DNA of 64,000 nt from Thiohalorhabdus sp. Cl-TMA (GCF_041821045.1 NZ_JBGUAW010000009.1:62001-126000); one strand, 5' to 3'. Shown: positions 42,767 through 51,303, counted from the stretch's first letter. Notes: generated by a model not told the origin, from the letters alone. Numbers and translations are program-made.

Positions 42767-45700
42767 ATGCGCGCCGTCCATCTCTGCGCCCACTCCCATT
42801 ACTCTTTCCGCTACGGCATCGACAGTCCGCAGGCCCTGGCGGACGCCGCCGCCGCGCGCGGCATCGACGCGATCGCCCTCACCGACGTGGAGGGCCTGTA
42901 CGGCGCCGTGGATTTCTACCGGGCGGCGCTGGCGGCAGAGATCAAGCCCCTGCTGGGTGCGCGGCTGGCGGACGGCGAGCGGGACCCCGGCTGCGTGGTC
43001 CTGGCCCGGGACCGCTCCGGCTACCGGGCCCTGTGCCGGCTGCTGAGCGCCCGCCGGCTGGGCGGGGAATGGCGCGCCATCGCCCGGGAGGCGGCGGGGC
43101 ACCTGTTCTTCCTCGCCGGCAGCCGCGCCTGGGTGGACCGCCTGGACTGCGCGCCGCTGCGTGCCGCGCGGGCCCTGTTCGTGCGCCGGGTACCCGCGGA
43201 CCTGTGCCGTAATCGGGAAGAGCGCGCGGCGCGTGAGCGGTTGGCCCGCTACGCCCGCCATAGGCGCCTGCCCCTGGCGGCGGCCCTGGAGGCGGCATTC
43301 CTCGATCCCGAGGCCTTCGAGGCCCACCGGGTGGCGGTTGCCATGCGTGCCGGCACCACCATCGCCCGCCTGGATCCGGCACTGCATGCCCCCGAGCAGG
43401 CTTGGCTGCGCGACGCCGAGCATCTGCGCGCCGCCTACGTCGACGACCGCGAGGCGCTGGAAAACGCGCTCCACATAGCCGGCGCCTGCGCCGATCGGGT
43501 ACTCGACGGGATGCTGGATCGCCTGTGCTTCCCGCCTTTTCCGCTGGCGTCCGGCGAGGACGCCGCCGGGTATTTGCGCCGCCTGTGCCGGAGCGGCCTG
43601 CGCCGGCGCTACGGCGAGGTGGTGCCCCTGGAGGCGCAGCGCCGCCTGCAGCGCGAGCTGGCCGTGATCACGGATATGGGCTACGCCACCTATTTCCTGG
43701 TGGTCCGTGACATCGTGGAGGCCGCCGAGGCGCGCGGTATCCCCACCCTGGGGCGGGGCTCGGTGGCCAACTCCATCGTTGCCTACGTTCTGCGCATCAC
43801 CCACGTGGAGCCGGTGGCGCACGGCCTGTTCTTCGAGCGCTTCCTGAACCCCGAGCGCCGCGACCCTCCGGACATCGACCTGGACTTCCCCTGGGACCGC
43901 CGCGACGAGATGGTGGACTACGTCTACGCGCGCTACGGCGCCGAGCGGGTGGCCATGGTAGGTGCCTTCACCACCTTCGAATCGCGTGGTCTGGTGCAGG
44001 AGATCGGCGCGGCATTGGGCTTCGGCCGCGAGGAGCTGGCGGAGGTCTCCAGGCGCCTGCCGCGGGTGCCGCTGCATCGGCTGCCGCAGGCCCTGGGGGA
44101 GCATCCTGCCGGGATCGAGCTGCACCCGGACCGGGAGCCGCTGGCCACCGTGCTGCGCGTGGGAGCCTACCTGGACGGCAATCCCAAGGGTTTGGGCACC
44201 CATCCCTGCGGGCTGGTGATCGCGCCCGACAGGGTGGACGCCCGGGTGCCGGTGGAGCGCAGCCCCAAGGGCTTGGTAACCACCCAGTACGCCATGTATC
44301 CCGCCGAGGCGCTGGGCCTGATCAAGATCGATTTGCTCGGTAACCGCTCCCTCACGGCGCTGCTGGATACAGTGGCCGCGGTGCGCGCCGGACGCGGCGA
44401 GGCGGTGGACTTCGATGCCCTCGACCCCGCGGAAGACCCGGCCACCCGGGATCTGGTGGCGCGCGGCGCCACCATGGGCTGCTTCTACATCGAGTCGCCC
44501 TCCATGCGCCAAGTGCAGGCGCGCCTTGACTGCCGCGACTTCGAGACCCTGGTGGCCGCCTCCTCCATCATCCGGCCCGGTGTCTCCCATTCCGGGGTCA
44601 TGGAGCGCTTCATCCGCCGCCATCGCGGGGAGGAGCGAGTGGAGTACGCCCACCCCGCCCTGCGGGAGGTGCTCGACACCACCTGCGGCGTGATGATCTA
44701 CCAGGAGGACGTCATCCGGACTGTGGGGGTGGTCGCCGGCATGTCCCTGGGCGAGGCCGACGATCTGCGCCGCTGCATGTCCAAGAAGCGCGACTGGAAT
44801 GCCATGGAGACCTACCGGGCGCGCTTTGCGGAGGGCGCCCGCGAGCGCGGCGTTACGGAGGAGACCATCGAGCAGCTATGGACGGAGATCGAGAGCTTCG
44901 CCGGCTATGCCTTCTGCAAGGCCCACTCTGCCAGCTTCGCCCTGCTCTCCTTCCAGGTGGCTTACCTCAAGGCGCACTTCCCGGCGGAGTTTCTGGCCGC
45001 AGTGCTCGCCAACGGGGGCGGCTACTACGGTCCGCAGGCTTATGTGGACGAGGCCAAGCGCCTCGGCGTGGCGGTGCGCCCGCCACACGTGAACGGCAGC
45101 ACCGCGGCACCGCGCGCCGAGCCGGATCCGGAGGGCCGGGGCGGCTGGGCCATCCGCCTCGGTCTGGACCGGGTGCGCGATCTGACCGGCGAGGCGGCCG
45201 CGGCCCTGGCGGCGGAGCGGGGGCGGAACGGCGCCTTCGCCGATCTGGAGGACCTCATCCGCCGAGTGCCGGTGCTGGACCGGGCCGGGCTGGAGGCGCT
45301 GGTGGGCTGCGGCGCGCTCGACGGCCTGGGGTCGAGCCGCCGGGCGCTGTTCTGGACGCTGGAGGGCCGGGGGTGCGGCCACGGCCGGGCCACCGGCACC
45401 GGTGACCTGTTTCCCGCGGTTCCGCAGGATCCGGAGCCGGCGCCGGTGGCCGCCGAGAGCGCGGAGGAGCGCCTGCGCTGGGAGCTGGCCTACCTGGGGC
45501 TCACGGCCTCCGACCATCCCCTGGTCCTGTTCCGGCACCGCCTGGCGCCATGGCGCCAGGGCATGGTGGCGGCGGCGCGCCTAGCGGACCACCATGGCCG
45601 CCGGGTGCGGATGGCCGGCTGGCAGGTAACGCGGAAGTCCGCCCGCACACGCGCCGGGGATCGCCCCATGTGCTTCCTGACCCTGGAGGACCGCACCGGG

Positions 45701-45844
45701 CTCGGCGAATGCGTGCTGTTCCCCGACGCCTACGCCACCTACGGCGGCCTGCTGCACGGATTCGGGCCCTTTGTGACCGAGGGGGTGGTGCGCCTGGAGC
45801 AGGGAGTGGCGACCCTGGAGGTGGATTGGCTGCGGGCGGTTTAG
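42767..45844 (+). CDS. dnaE2: Error-prone DNA polymerase DnaE2 (ImuC)
   Basis: A 1025-residue C-family polymerase alpha subunit of the short, error-prone DnaE2 type. The N-terminal PHP domain starts AVHLCAHSHYSF, where the usual HxH reads C-A-H, so the metal site looks degenerate. The polymerase core has P368-DIDLDF with catalytic D369 and D371; the SGVMERFIRRHRGEE, FCKAHSASFALLSFQ and C-terminal OB-fold regions follow. CGGAGGACCGAA precedes the ATG at 42767. It performs translesion synthesis with ImuB during SOS. The repeats and GxxExxY gene separate it from imuB by about 800 bp, so it may need read-through or its own promoter. Confidence 0.93.
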   Translation: MRAVHLCAHSHYSFRYGIDSPQALADAAAARGIDAIALTDVEGLYGAVDFYRAALAAEIKPLLGARLADGERDPGCVVLARDRSGYRALCRLLSARRLGGEWRAIAREAAGHLFFLAGSRAWVDRLDCAPLRAARALFVRRVPADLCRNREERAARERLARYARHRRLPLAAALEAAFLDPEAFEAHRVAVAMRAGTTIARLDPALHAPEQAWLRDAEHLRAAYVDDREALENALHIAGACADRVLDGMLDRLCFPPFPLASGEDAAGYLRRLCRSGLRRRYGEVVPLEAQRRLQRELAVITDMGYATYFLVVRDIVEAAEARGIPTLGRGSVANSIVAYVLRITHVEPVAHGLFFERFLNPERRDPPDIDLDFPWDRRDEMVDYVYARYGAERVAMVGAFTTFESRGLVQEIGAALGFGREELAEVSRRLPRVPLHRLPQALGEHPAGIELHPDREPLATVLRVGAYLDGNPKGLGTHPCGLVIAPDRVDARVPVERSPKGLVTTQYAMYPAEALGLIKIDLLGNRSLTALLDTVAAVRAGRGEAVDFDALDPAEDPATRDLVARGATMGCFYIESPSMRQVQARLDCRDFETLVAASSIIRPGVSHSGVMERFIRRHRGEERVEYAHPALREVLDTTCGVMIYQEDVIRTVGVVAGMSLGEADDLRRCMSKKRDWNAMETYRARFAEGARERGVTEETIEQLWTEIESFAGYAFCKAHSASFALLSFQVAYLKAHFPAEFLAAVLANGGGYYGPQAYVDEAKRLGVAVRPPHVNGSTAAPRAEPDPEGRGGWAIRLGLDRVRDLTGEAAAALAAERGRNGAFADLEDLIRRVPVLDRAGLEALVGCGALDGLGSSRRALFWTLEGRGCGHGRATGTGDLFPAVPQDPEPAPVAAESAEERLRWELAYLGLTASDHPLVLFRHRLAPWRQGMVAAARLADHHGRRVRMAGWQVTRKSARTRAGDRPMCFLTLEDRTGLGECVLFPDAYATYGGLLHGFGPFVTEGVVRLEQGVATLEVDWLRAV

Positions 45845-46106
45845 TGGAGGCGGGGATTCCCCTTAGGGCTCCTTTCGGATGAGCCTCAGTCACGGAGTTA
45901 CGGAGTCAGAGCGCTGCTAAGGGATATCCCAAAAGATATGAGGATAAACCCTAAAAATATAAGTCCTTGCCCTGATTTCCCCCCGCTAGTGAATTTCCGA
46001 CACTGTCCCTGCCAATGCTGTCCAGGTGGGGGGCTGGATTGTCCTGATGCCGCTGACACGGACTCTCTGTGTCCTTGAGCCGGATGCATGGAGAAGAGAA
46101 GTTCCC

Positions 46107-47090
46107 ATGAATTACACGCACCCCCTTCCCTCCCTAGAGCAAATTCCTTTGCCACCAGAGCAGGTTGTTGAGGCCCTGCCACAGGGCCTGGTTGTGATCG
46201 ACAAGCAGGGCAGGCTCCAGTGGTACAACCACCAATTCCTGGAGCTCCATCCCGGGCTGGCGGGTAGGGGAGAAATCCTGACCGGGATAGCCCTCCACGA
46301 TTTATTTGCACAGGCGGTAAAGGCCGGGGATTACGTAGCCAGTACTCCCCCCTTGGGGGCGTTGCTGTCCGAATCCCGTACCGGTTCCGATATCGGCAGG
46401 GGAGACACGGAGGGCTGTTTCCTCCTCGGGGACGGGCGGTGGGTTCAGGTCCAAGGACGGCCGCTAAGTCAGGGGCGCATATTGACCTGGATTGACGTCA
46501 CGACCTTGAAGGAAAGGGAGCGGGCACTGGAGCTGCAATGGCGGGAGAGCGAGTACTACGCCTATCGGGACGGCCTTACCGGGCTGCCTAATCGGCAACT
46601 GGTGGAGGACCGATTGAGCCGGAGCTGTACCCAGGCCCGGCGCCAGGAGGGCGTGGTGGCGGTAATGTTCCTGGACCTGGACGGGTTCAAGCCGATCAAT
46701 GATACCTATGGGCACGCGACGGGAGACCGGGTCCTGCAGGCGGTGGCGGAGCGCCTTCTCCATTCCTTTCGGGAGGAGGACACGGTGGGGCGCATGGGCG
46801 GAGACGAGTTTGTGGGAATCTTCGAGCTCGATACCAAGCGGTCCCGGACCGCCGCAATCCGGATTGCTACCGTGCTCCTGGAGACGGTGCTTCGCGAGAT
46901 CCCCGTGCAGGGGCGCCGGGTTTCGTTAAGCGGCAGCGTGGGCATTGCCCTGTGTCCATGGGATGGCGTCGGCGTCGAGAAGGTGCTCGAGTGCGCCGAT
47001 CGCGCCTTGTACCGGGCCAAGGCCCAGGGAGGCAATACGTATATGTTCTGGGACGGGACAGCCACCGAGCTCCTGGGTGACCCGTACTGA
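46107..47090 (+). CDS. PAS-GGDEF diguanylate cyclase
   Basis: A 327-residue protein making cyclic di-GMP. A PAS-like sensor (about 20-135, LPQGLVVIDKQGRLQWYN) leads by a short coiled segment into a GGDEF domain (about 165-320). The active loop GGDEF is intact (231-235), and an inhibitory I-site R222-EE-D225 lies exactly five residues before it, so product inhibition is likely. There are no membrane helices, so it is cytoplasmic. The ATG at 46107 follows GAGAAGAGAAG. The next gene encodes an EAL-HDOD protein. Confidence 0.9.
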   Translation: MNYTHPLPSLEQIPLPPEQVVEALPQGLVVIDKQGRLQWYNHQFLELHPGLAGRGEILTGIALHDLFAQAVKAGDYVASTPPLGALLSESRTGSDIGRGDTEGCFLLGDGRWVQVQGRPLSQGRILTWIDVTTLKERERALELQWRESEYYAYRDGLTGLPNRQLVEDRLSRSCTQARRQEGVVAVMFLDLDGFKPINDTYGHATGDRVLQAVAERLLHSFREEDTVGRMGGDEFVGIFELDTKRSRTAAIRIATVLLETVLREIPVQGRRVSLSGSVGIALCPWDGVGVEKVLECADRALYRAKAQGGNTYMFWDGTATELLGDPY

Positions 47091-47186
47091 CCTACAGTGG
47101 GGCCCTTGTTTGCCGCGGTGGAAGGGCGCAATAAGGCGCGGAACCTGCTCAGAAGGCGGAAGGCCGCGGAAGAGGAGGAGAAGACC

Positions 47187-48389
47187 ATGGCGGGACTGCT
47201 CGTGGCACGCCAGCCCATTTTCGACCAAGAGCTTCAGCTGTCCGGTTATGAGCTCCTGTATCGCGGCCCCGGGCAGGACGGGTCGCCCGAGGAATGGGGC
47301 AACCGGGCCACTTCCGAGGTGCTGGTGAGCCTGCTGACGGGGGAAGAGCTGGAACGCCTGGTGGGCGGCCATCCGGTCTACGTGAATCTGACCCAGGAGT
47401 TCCTCCTCGACCTGCCCAGCCTCCCGCTGGTTCCCGAACGCATGGTGCTGGAGGTCCTGGAGGATGTGGTAGTGGACCCTTCATTGCTGGCTTCCGTGCA
47501 GGAGCTTGCCCGACAGGGCCACACCATTGCGCTGGACGATTTCGTGCTCCAGCCCGAGAATCGGAAACTGCTGGAAATGGCGGATCTGGTGAAGGTGGAC
47601 GTGCAAGCCCATGGATGGGAACAGCTGGCCGAGGTGGCATCCAGCCTGCGGCAGTATGGCGCCCGACTGGTGGCGGAGAAGGTGGAAACCCACGCGGAAT
47701 TCACCTTCTGCCGGTATCTGGGCTTCGATCTCTTCCAGGGGTTCTTCTTCGCCCATCCCCGGGAAGTGAGCTGCCGGCCCCTGTCAGGGAGCAGCCTTCA
47801 ATTGGTGAATCTTCTGGGGCGCCTGCATGACCCGGCGCTCACCCTGGAAGAGCTCATAGGGCTCGTGGAGCAAGACGTTTCCCTCAGTTATCGCCTACTG
47901 CGGCTCATCAACTCCTCCTATTTTCCGATCCATCGGGAAGTGGACTCCGTTGCCCGGGCCGTAGCCTACCTGGGGCTCAACCCGGTCCGCACCTGGGTGA
48001 CTTGGCTCGCCATGGCCAGGGTGGAGGACAAGCCCCAGGAGCTCATGATTACTTCGCTGGTGCGAGCCCGGATGGCTGCAGCACTCGGCCAGAATATGGG
48101 CAACCGGCCGCGGGATGGGTATTTCACCGCTGGGCTGTTCTCCTCCCTTGATGCCCTGGTGGATCGGCCCATGGCCGAGGTGGTGGCCTCTTTGCCCATC
48201 AGCGAGGATCTTTCAGCGGCCCTGCTTCGCCGGGATGGCCCCCTCGGGGAGGTTTTGGGTGTGGTCTTGCGTTTCGAGCGGGGGGAATGGGAGGTAAAGG
48301 ATGCTCTCCCGCTCGATTCCGAGGAAGTCGGCGCATCTTACCGCGAGGCGGTGGCCTGGGTGGAGGAATTACGGGAAGCCCTGGTGTAA
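47187..48389 (+). CDS. EAL-HDOD (YuxH-type) signalling protein
   Basis: A 400-residue protein with the family start LLVARQPIFDQELQLSGYELLYR, a degenerate EAL domain (about 1-195) and a HDOD domain (about 200-395). In the EAL part the EAL signature reads EVLE; IALDDF and the VKVD region are present, but several metal ligands are missing, so it probably binds or senses rather than cleaves c-di-GMP. GAGGAGGAGAAGACC precedes the ATG at 47187. It lies 97 bp after the diguanylate cyclase and is likely co-transcribed. Confidence 0.88.
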   Translation: MAGLLVARQPIFDQELQLSGYELLYRGPGQDGSPEEWGNRATSEVLVSLLTGEELERLVGGHPVYVNLTQEFLLDLPSLPLVPERMVLEVLEDVVVDPSLLASVQELARQGHTIALDDFVLQPENRKLLEMADLVKVDVQAHGWEQLAEVASSLRQYGARLVAEKVETHAEFTFCRYLGFDLFQGFFFAHPREVSCRPLSGSSLQLVNLLGRLHDPALTLEELIGLVEQDVSLSYRLLRLINSSYFPIHREVDSVARAVAYLGLNPVRTWVTWLAMARVEDKPQELMITSLVRARMAAALGQNMGNRPRDGYFTAGLFSSLDALVDRPMAEVVASLPISEDLSAALLRRDGPLGEVLGVVLRFERGEWEVKDALPLDSEEVGASYREAVAWVEELREALV

Positions 48390-48424
48390 GGGCAGCCCCG
48401 GAAACTACCAGGATTAGGGGTGTG

Positions 48425-48998
48425 ATGGGCAAGGAGCACAATAGCCACCAGACCACGCGATTGCTCCAGGAGCTGCACGAACGCTACTCCGCGGTGTCCG
48501 GCTACCTTCCTCTGCAGCGGCGCGTGGAGCGCGAGCTGAGCCATCAGCTGGCGGCCAGTGCCGTCCTGGCGAAAAATCGCCGCCCTGCGCCGCCATGTTT
48601 CCGATCCGCGTTACCTTCGCGCTGTGGCGCAGGGCGGCAAGCGCCATAACCTGTATGGGCTTCCCGTGGGGGAAATAACCGAACCGGAACGGGGCCATGC
48701 CCTGGCCGCACTGTATGGCCTGACCGAGGGGGATCCCAGCCAACAGCAGCAAGAGGACTTTGTCGCCGGCGTGCGTATGGTGCTTCTGAAGCAGGTGGCC
48801 GCCCGGTTTGGGGCTGGGGTCCAGGACGAAACGGCGGAGGTCCTGAGTGGTCAGCTCCTAATGCCGGATACCGTGGAGCACCTAGCCATATCCCTCCTTC
48901 AGTGCCCCCGGGTGGAGAATTGGCGCTCCGCCCTGGATGCCGCCACCTCGGAGGAGTCCCCATCGGACGAGCCCATAGTGCCCAAATGGCTGAAGTAG
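48425..48998 (+). pseudogene. ProQ/FinO-family RNA-binding protein, frame broken
   Basis: Two overlapping frames make one protein. The first (from ATG 48425, MGKEHNSHQTTRLLQELHER) covers the N-terminal helices; the second contains the ProQ core ALRRHVSDPRYLRAVAQGG and the YGLPVGEITEPERGHALAAL stretch and runs to 48998. They join without loss if one base is skipped in the A5 run at 48572-48576 (LAK then IAALRRH), giving about 190 residues. This is therefore a +1 break: a true mutation, a sequencing error in a homopolymer, or less likely programmed frameshifting. ProQ/FinO proteins are RNA chaperones for sRNAs. Confidence 0.7.
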
Positions 48999-49089
48999 CT
49001 CCGGCATGCCCCCAAGGCCCCCATAGCCCAGGGCATGATCCCCGGGGTTCCCGCCGTAAAGTCGCTGTGCTTGGTTTTGTTTCGCTTGT

Positions 49090-49109
49090 CTTCGTGCCCT
49101 TCGCGATTC
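49090..49109 (+). repeat. Possible relic of the CTTGGCG-type repeat arm
   Basis: The sequence CTTCGTGCCCTTCGCGATTC matches CTTGGCGTCCTTGGCGGTTC (right arm of element A) at about 15 of 20 positions. No inverted partner is visible upstream, so this is weak. Confidence 0.3.
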
Positions 49110-49141
49110 CCGGTCTCTTCCAGACTTCCCAGTAAGAGTCG

Positions 49142-49675
49142 TCAGCTGCGTCCTCCCTCCATCATCCACTGCGACCGCATGGGCCCTCCCTCCCCGTAGG
49201 CCGGATCCGCCGCAGGAACGGGCACGCCGGCGATGCGCTCCAGAGCGGCCTCGTGCTCGCCGGGGCGGCCGGTATTCATGTCCGGATCCTGCCCCGTCGG
49301 ATAGGCGCCCACACAGCGGAAGCCGTCGCGGGCCTCCAGGCATTTGTGGGCGGTGCCGGCGGGCAGGATCACCACGTCGCCAGCCTCCGCTTCGAGGGCC
49401 GGTCCCTCCGGACCGCCGAACTGGATCCGCGCGGAGCCAGTGAAGCAGCCGAGCACTTCGTGGGCCGTGCCGTGGTAGTGGTGGTAGCCGAACACGCCGA
49501 ACCGCCAGGCGGGCGGCCAGCCGTTGGTGGCGAAAACGCGCTCGATACCGTCGGGATCGCCGGCGGCGAAGGCACTGCGGTACACCAGCAGCGGCAGGGC
49601 GGGGTTGTTCGGATAGATGCCGTCGTCGCACAGCCGCCGGGCGATCACGTCGGGCGGATTCGGGGCGGTGCCCAT
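49142..49675 (-). CDS. Cupin-domain protein (YjlB-like)
   Basis: A 177-residue single-domain cupin. Motif 1 is GYHHYHGTAHEVLGCFTGSA and motif 2 GDVVILPAGTAHKCLE, with the His/Glu metal ligands in place. The C-terminal YPTGQDPDMNTGRPGEHE segment is typical of the YjlB-like group, whose activity is unknown. AGGAGGGGAGTC precedes the ATG at 49675. It is divergent from the SDR gene. Confidence 0.85.
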   Translation of the reverse strand: MGTAPNPPDVIARRLCDDGIYPNNPALPLLVYRSAFAAGDPDGIERVFATNGWPPAWRFGVFGYHHYHGTAHEVLGCFTGSARIQFGGPEGPALEAEAGDVVILPAGTAHKCLEARDGFRCVGAYPTGQDPDMNTGRPGEHEAALERIAGVPVPAADPAYGEGGPMRSQWMMEGGRS

Positions 49676-49792
49676 GACTCCCCTCCTGTTCGTACGCCGC
49701 ATGGAAGGGATCAGGATAACAGCACGTGCCTACCATGGCGTGGGCCCCGCGGCGGGCTTAGGGTGGGGGGAAAGGCGAGGCCGGAGGGCAGT

Positions 49793-50533
49793 ATGGAATT
49801 GCAGGACGCGGTGATCATCGTGACGGGCGCCGGGCGGGGGATCGGCCGGGCCACGGCGCTGGAGCTGGCCCGGGCGGGCGCCCGGGTGGTAGCGGTGGCA
49901 CGAACCGCCCACGGGGAATCGGGTGTGGCGGCCACGGTGGCGGCCGTGGAAGCGGCCGGAGGCCGGGCCCGTGCCGAGCCCGCGGATGTCCGCGACGCCG
50001 AGGGGGTCAAGGCCTTGATGGAGCGCGTGGCCGAGGCGGAGGGCCATATCGACGGGCTGGTGAACGGCGCCGCCGTCTTCGCAGGGGAGCGGGGGCTCCT
50101 GGATATCTCCCCGGACCAGTGGTCCGAGGTCCTGGATACCAACCTCACCGGAGCCTTCCTGTGCCTGCGGGCGGCGGCGCCGCACCTGATCCGCGCCGGC
50201 GGCGGGGTGGTAGTGAACATGACTTCCGGGGCCGCCGTGCGAACCGGATTCCTGAACGTGGCCTACGGGGTCTCCAAGGCGGGTCTGGACCGCCTGACCC
50301 AGGGGGCCGATGCCGAGCTGCGCAAGGACGGCATCCTGTGCGTATCGCTTTCGCCGCCGGTAACGCGCACGGAGACCGTGGAGGCCATTTACGGCTCCGG
50401 AACCGAGGACCTCTATGCCGCGGAGCCGGAGCGCACCGCGCGGGCGGTTCGGAAGCTCATAGTCCACCATGCGGCGGAACGGGCGGGGGGCGTGGTCACC
50501 GTTCGGGAGCTGATGGAGGGAGAGGCCGATTGA
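49793..50533 (+). CDS. Short-chain dehydrogenase/reductase
   Basis: A 246-residue classical SDR. The nucleotide-binding VTGAGRGIGRA (TGxxxGxG), the NGAA motif, the catalytic Ser in NMTSGAAV and the YGVSK (Tyr-x-x-x-Lys) are all present. Arg residues after strand 2 (VARTAHG) suggest NADP(H). Substrate unknown. GGAGGGCAGT precedes the ATG at 49793. The gene-free region follows. Confidence 0.88.
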   Translation: MELQDAVIIVTGAGRGIGRATALELARAGARVVAVARTAHGESGVAATVAAVEAAGGRARAEPADVRDAEGVKALMERVAEAEGHIDGLVNGAAVFAGERGLLDISPDQWSEVLDTNLTGAFLCLRAAAPHLIRAGGGVVVNMTSGAAVRTGFLNVAYGVSKAGLDRLTQGADAELRKDGILCVSLSPPVTRTETVEAIYGSGTEDLYAAEPERTARAVRKLIVHHAAERAGGVVTVRELMEGEAD

Positions 50534-50549
50534 GGGGCTATCCCCCTCC

Positions 50550-50640
50550 GTCAAGGGAAAAGTTTTTTCCGAATCCGGGAGAATAGTTTCCCACAGGGGC
50601 TGTGGAGAAGTTTGGGGAAAACGCTTTGATAGCTCGTCTG
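50550..50640. repeat. Imperfect direct repeat, copy 1, with CCACAG-GGG-CTGTGG hairpin
   Basis: It starts GTCAAGGGAAAA, contains a perfect 6-bp stem CCACAG/CTGTGG (50592-50606) flanked by TTTC and GAGAA, and ends near GATAGCTCGTCTG. The paired CCACA/TGTGG halves resemble back-to-back DnaA boxes. Confidence 0.7.
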
Positions 50641-50799
50641 AAGCCTTGCGGCGCCGGGCTTCCGGCGGATATGGTTAATATTTGTGCAACACAAAAAATC
50701 CTTTATAAACAAAATAGTAGGTTTATTTTCGGGCGCCCCGGGGGTTCAGCCGGGATCGGGGCCCCTTCGAGCTGGCAGGTGTTAAGGCTTGTGAACAAA

Positions 50800-50813
50800 T
50801 GTCAATATTGACA
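50800..50813. repeat. Perfect palindrome TGTCAATATTGACA, copy 1
   Basis: A 14-bp perfect palindrome directly after TGTGAACAA. The same 14 bases recur at 51172-51185. I do not recognise the binding protein. Confidence 0.8.
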
Positions 50814-50921
50814 GCAATGTCCGCTGTCCACGAACTGTCCATGAGAAGGCTGGAGTGACCTTCGGCTCCGGTCGGAACCTTCTCAAGGACCGTGCGGTGT
50901 ACAGCCTTCGAGCCCGCTGCA

Positions 50922-51013
50922 GTCAAGGGGAAAATTTTTCTGGAAGGATCCGGACGGTTTCCCCACAGAGCTTGTGGAAAAACCAGTGGAAAAGGTTTTG
51001 AGCGTTCGTTCGG
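50922..51013. repeat. Imperfect direct repeat, copy 2, with CCACA-GAGCT-TGTGG hairpin
   Basis: Related to 50550-50640 along its length (GTCAAGGGGAAAA at the start, ATCCGG, GTTTCCCCACAG, TGTGGA, GGAAAA, TTTTGA and CGTTCG towards the end). TGTGGAAAA at 50973-50981 is a consensus DnaA box on the minus strand. Confidence 0.7.
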
Positions 51014-51171
51014 GCCCCCGAGTCGTGGGCGAATCGGGAGCCCGGCTCATTCCTTGGGCAGAAAGGAAAAATACGAAATAACAAGGTACTGCGTGTAAGT
51101 TTACGACCAATAGGGATTTTTCGCCCCGCGCGGGGCCACGACAGCGCCGGATGTTGACGGATGGGCGCGGA

Positions 51172-51185
51172 TGTCAATATTGACA
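51172..51185. repeat. Perfect palindrome TGTCAATATTGACA, copy 2
   Basis: An exact copy of 50800-50813 at 372 bp distance. A half-match, GATGTTGACGG, lies 22 bp upstream. Confidence 0.8.
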
Positions 51186-51246
51186 GCCCCTTTCCGGAGG
51201 CGGCCGGCTGCCGCGAAGCGGGCTGTGTGGCTCCGGGAGGGAGCGT

Positions 51247-51277
51247 AAAAAAAACGGCCCGGCGGAACCGGGCCGTA
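51247..51277 (-). terminator. Rho-independent terminator of the chemoreceptor gene
   Basis: Read on the minus strand, ACGGCCCGG-TTCCG-CCGGGCCGT forms a perfect 9-bp stem followed by a run of at least eight T. It lies 26 bp after the chemoreceptor stop. Confidence 0.95.
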
Positions 51278-51303
51278 GCCTGATAAGCGGTACGGGGCGC
51301 AGC

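Larger units (their letters stand above)
50534..51246. other. Gene-free convergent region with a duplicated origin-like module
   Basis: No gene is supported between the SDR and chemoreceptor stops, yet the DNA is highly organised. A roughly 92-nt segment at 50550-50640 recurs, imperfectly, at 50922-51013. The palindrome TGTCAATATTGACA at 50800-50813 recurs exactly at 51172-51185. Both pairs have a 372-bp offset. Each unit has an AT-rich stretch (50672-50729; 51061-51121) followed by a GC palindrome. DnaA-box-like sequences occur: TTTTCCACA (minus strand, 50973-50981) fits TTWTNCACA, and five others are one base off. An origin, a partition/terminus site or tandem small RNAs are possible. Confidence 0.6.

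Noticed and set aside
42203-44653. An 816-codon open frame on the minus strand opposite GxxExxY and dnaE2
   Set aside because: Its translation has no family resemblance, is rich in Gly, His and Gln, and lies opposite a full DnaE2 with intact motifs. It is a high-GC shadow.
50672-50729. A dif (XerCD) site in the AT-rich part of the 50.5-51.2 kb region
   Set aside because: The gammaproteobacterial dif core (CGCATAATGTATATTATG-like) is not present, even allowing several mismatches.
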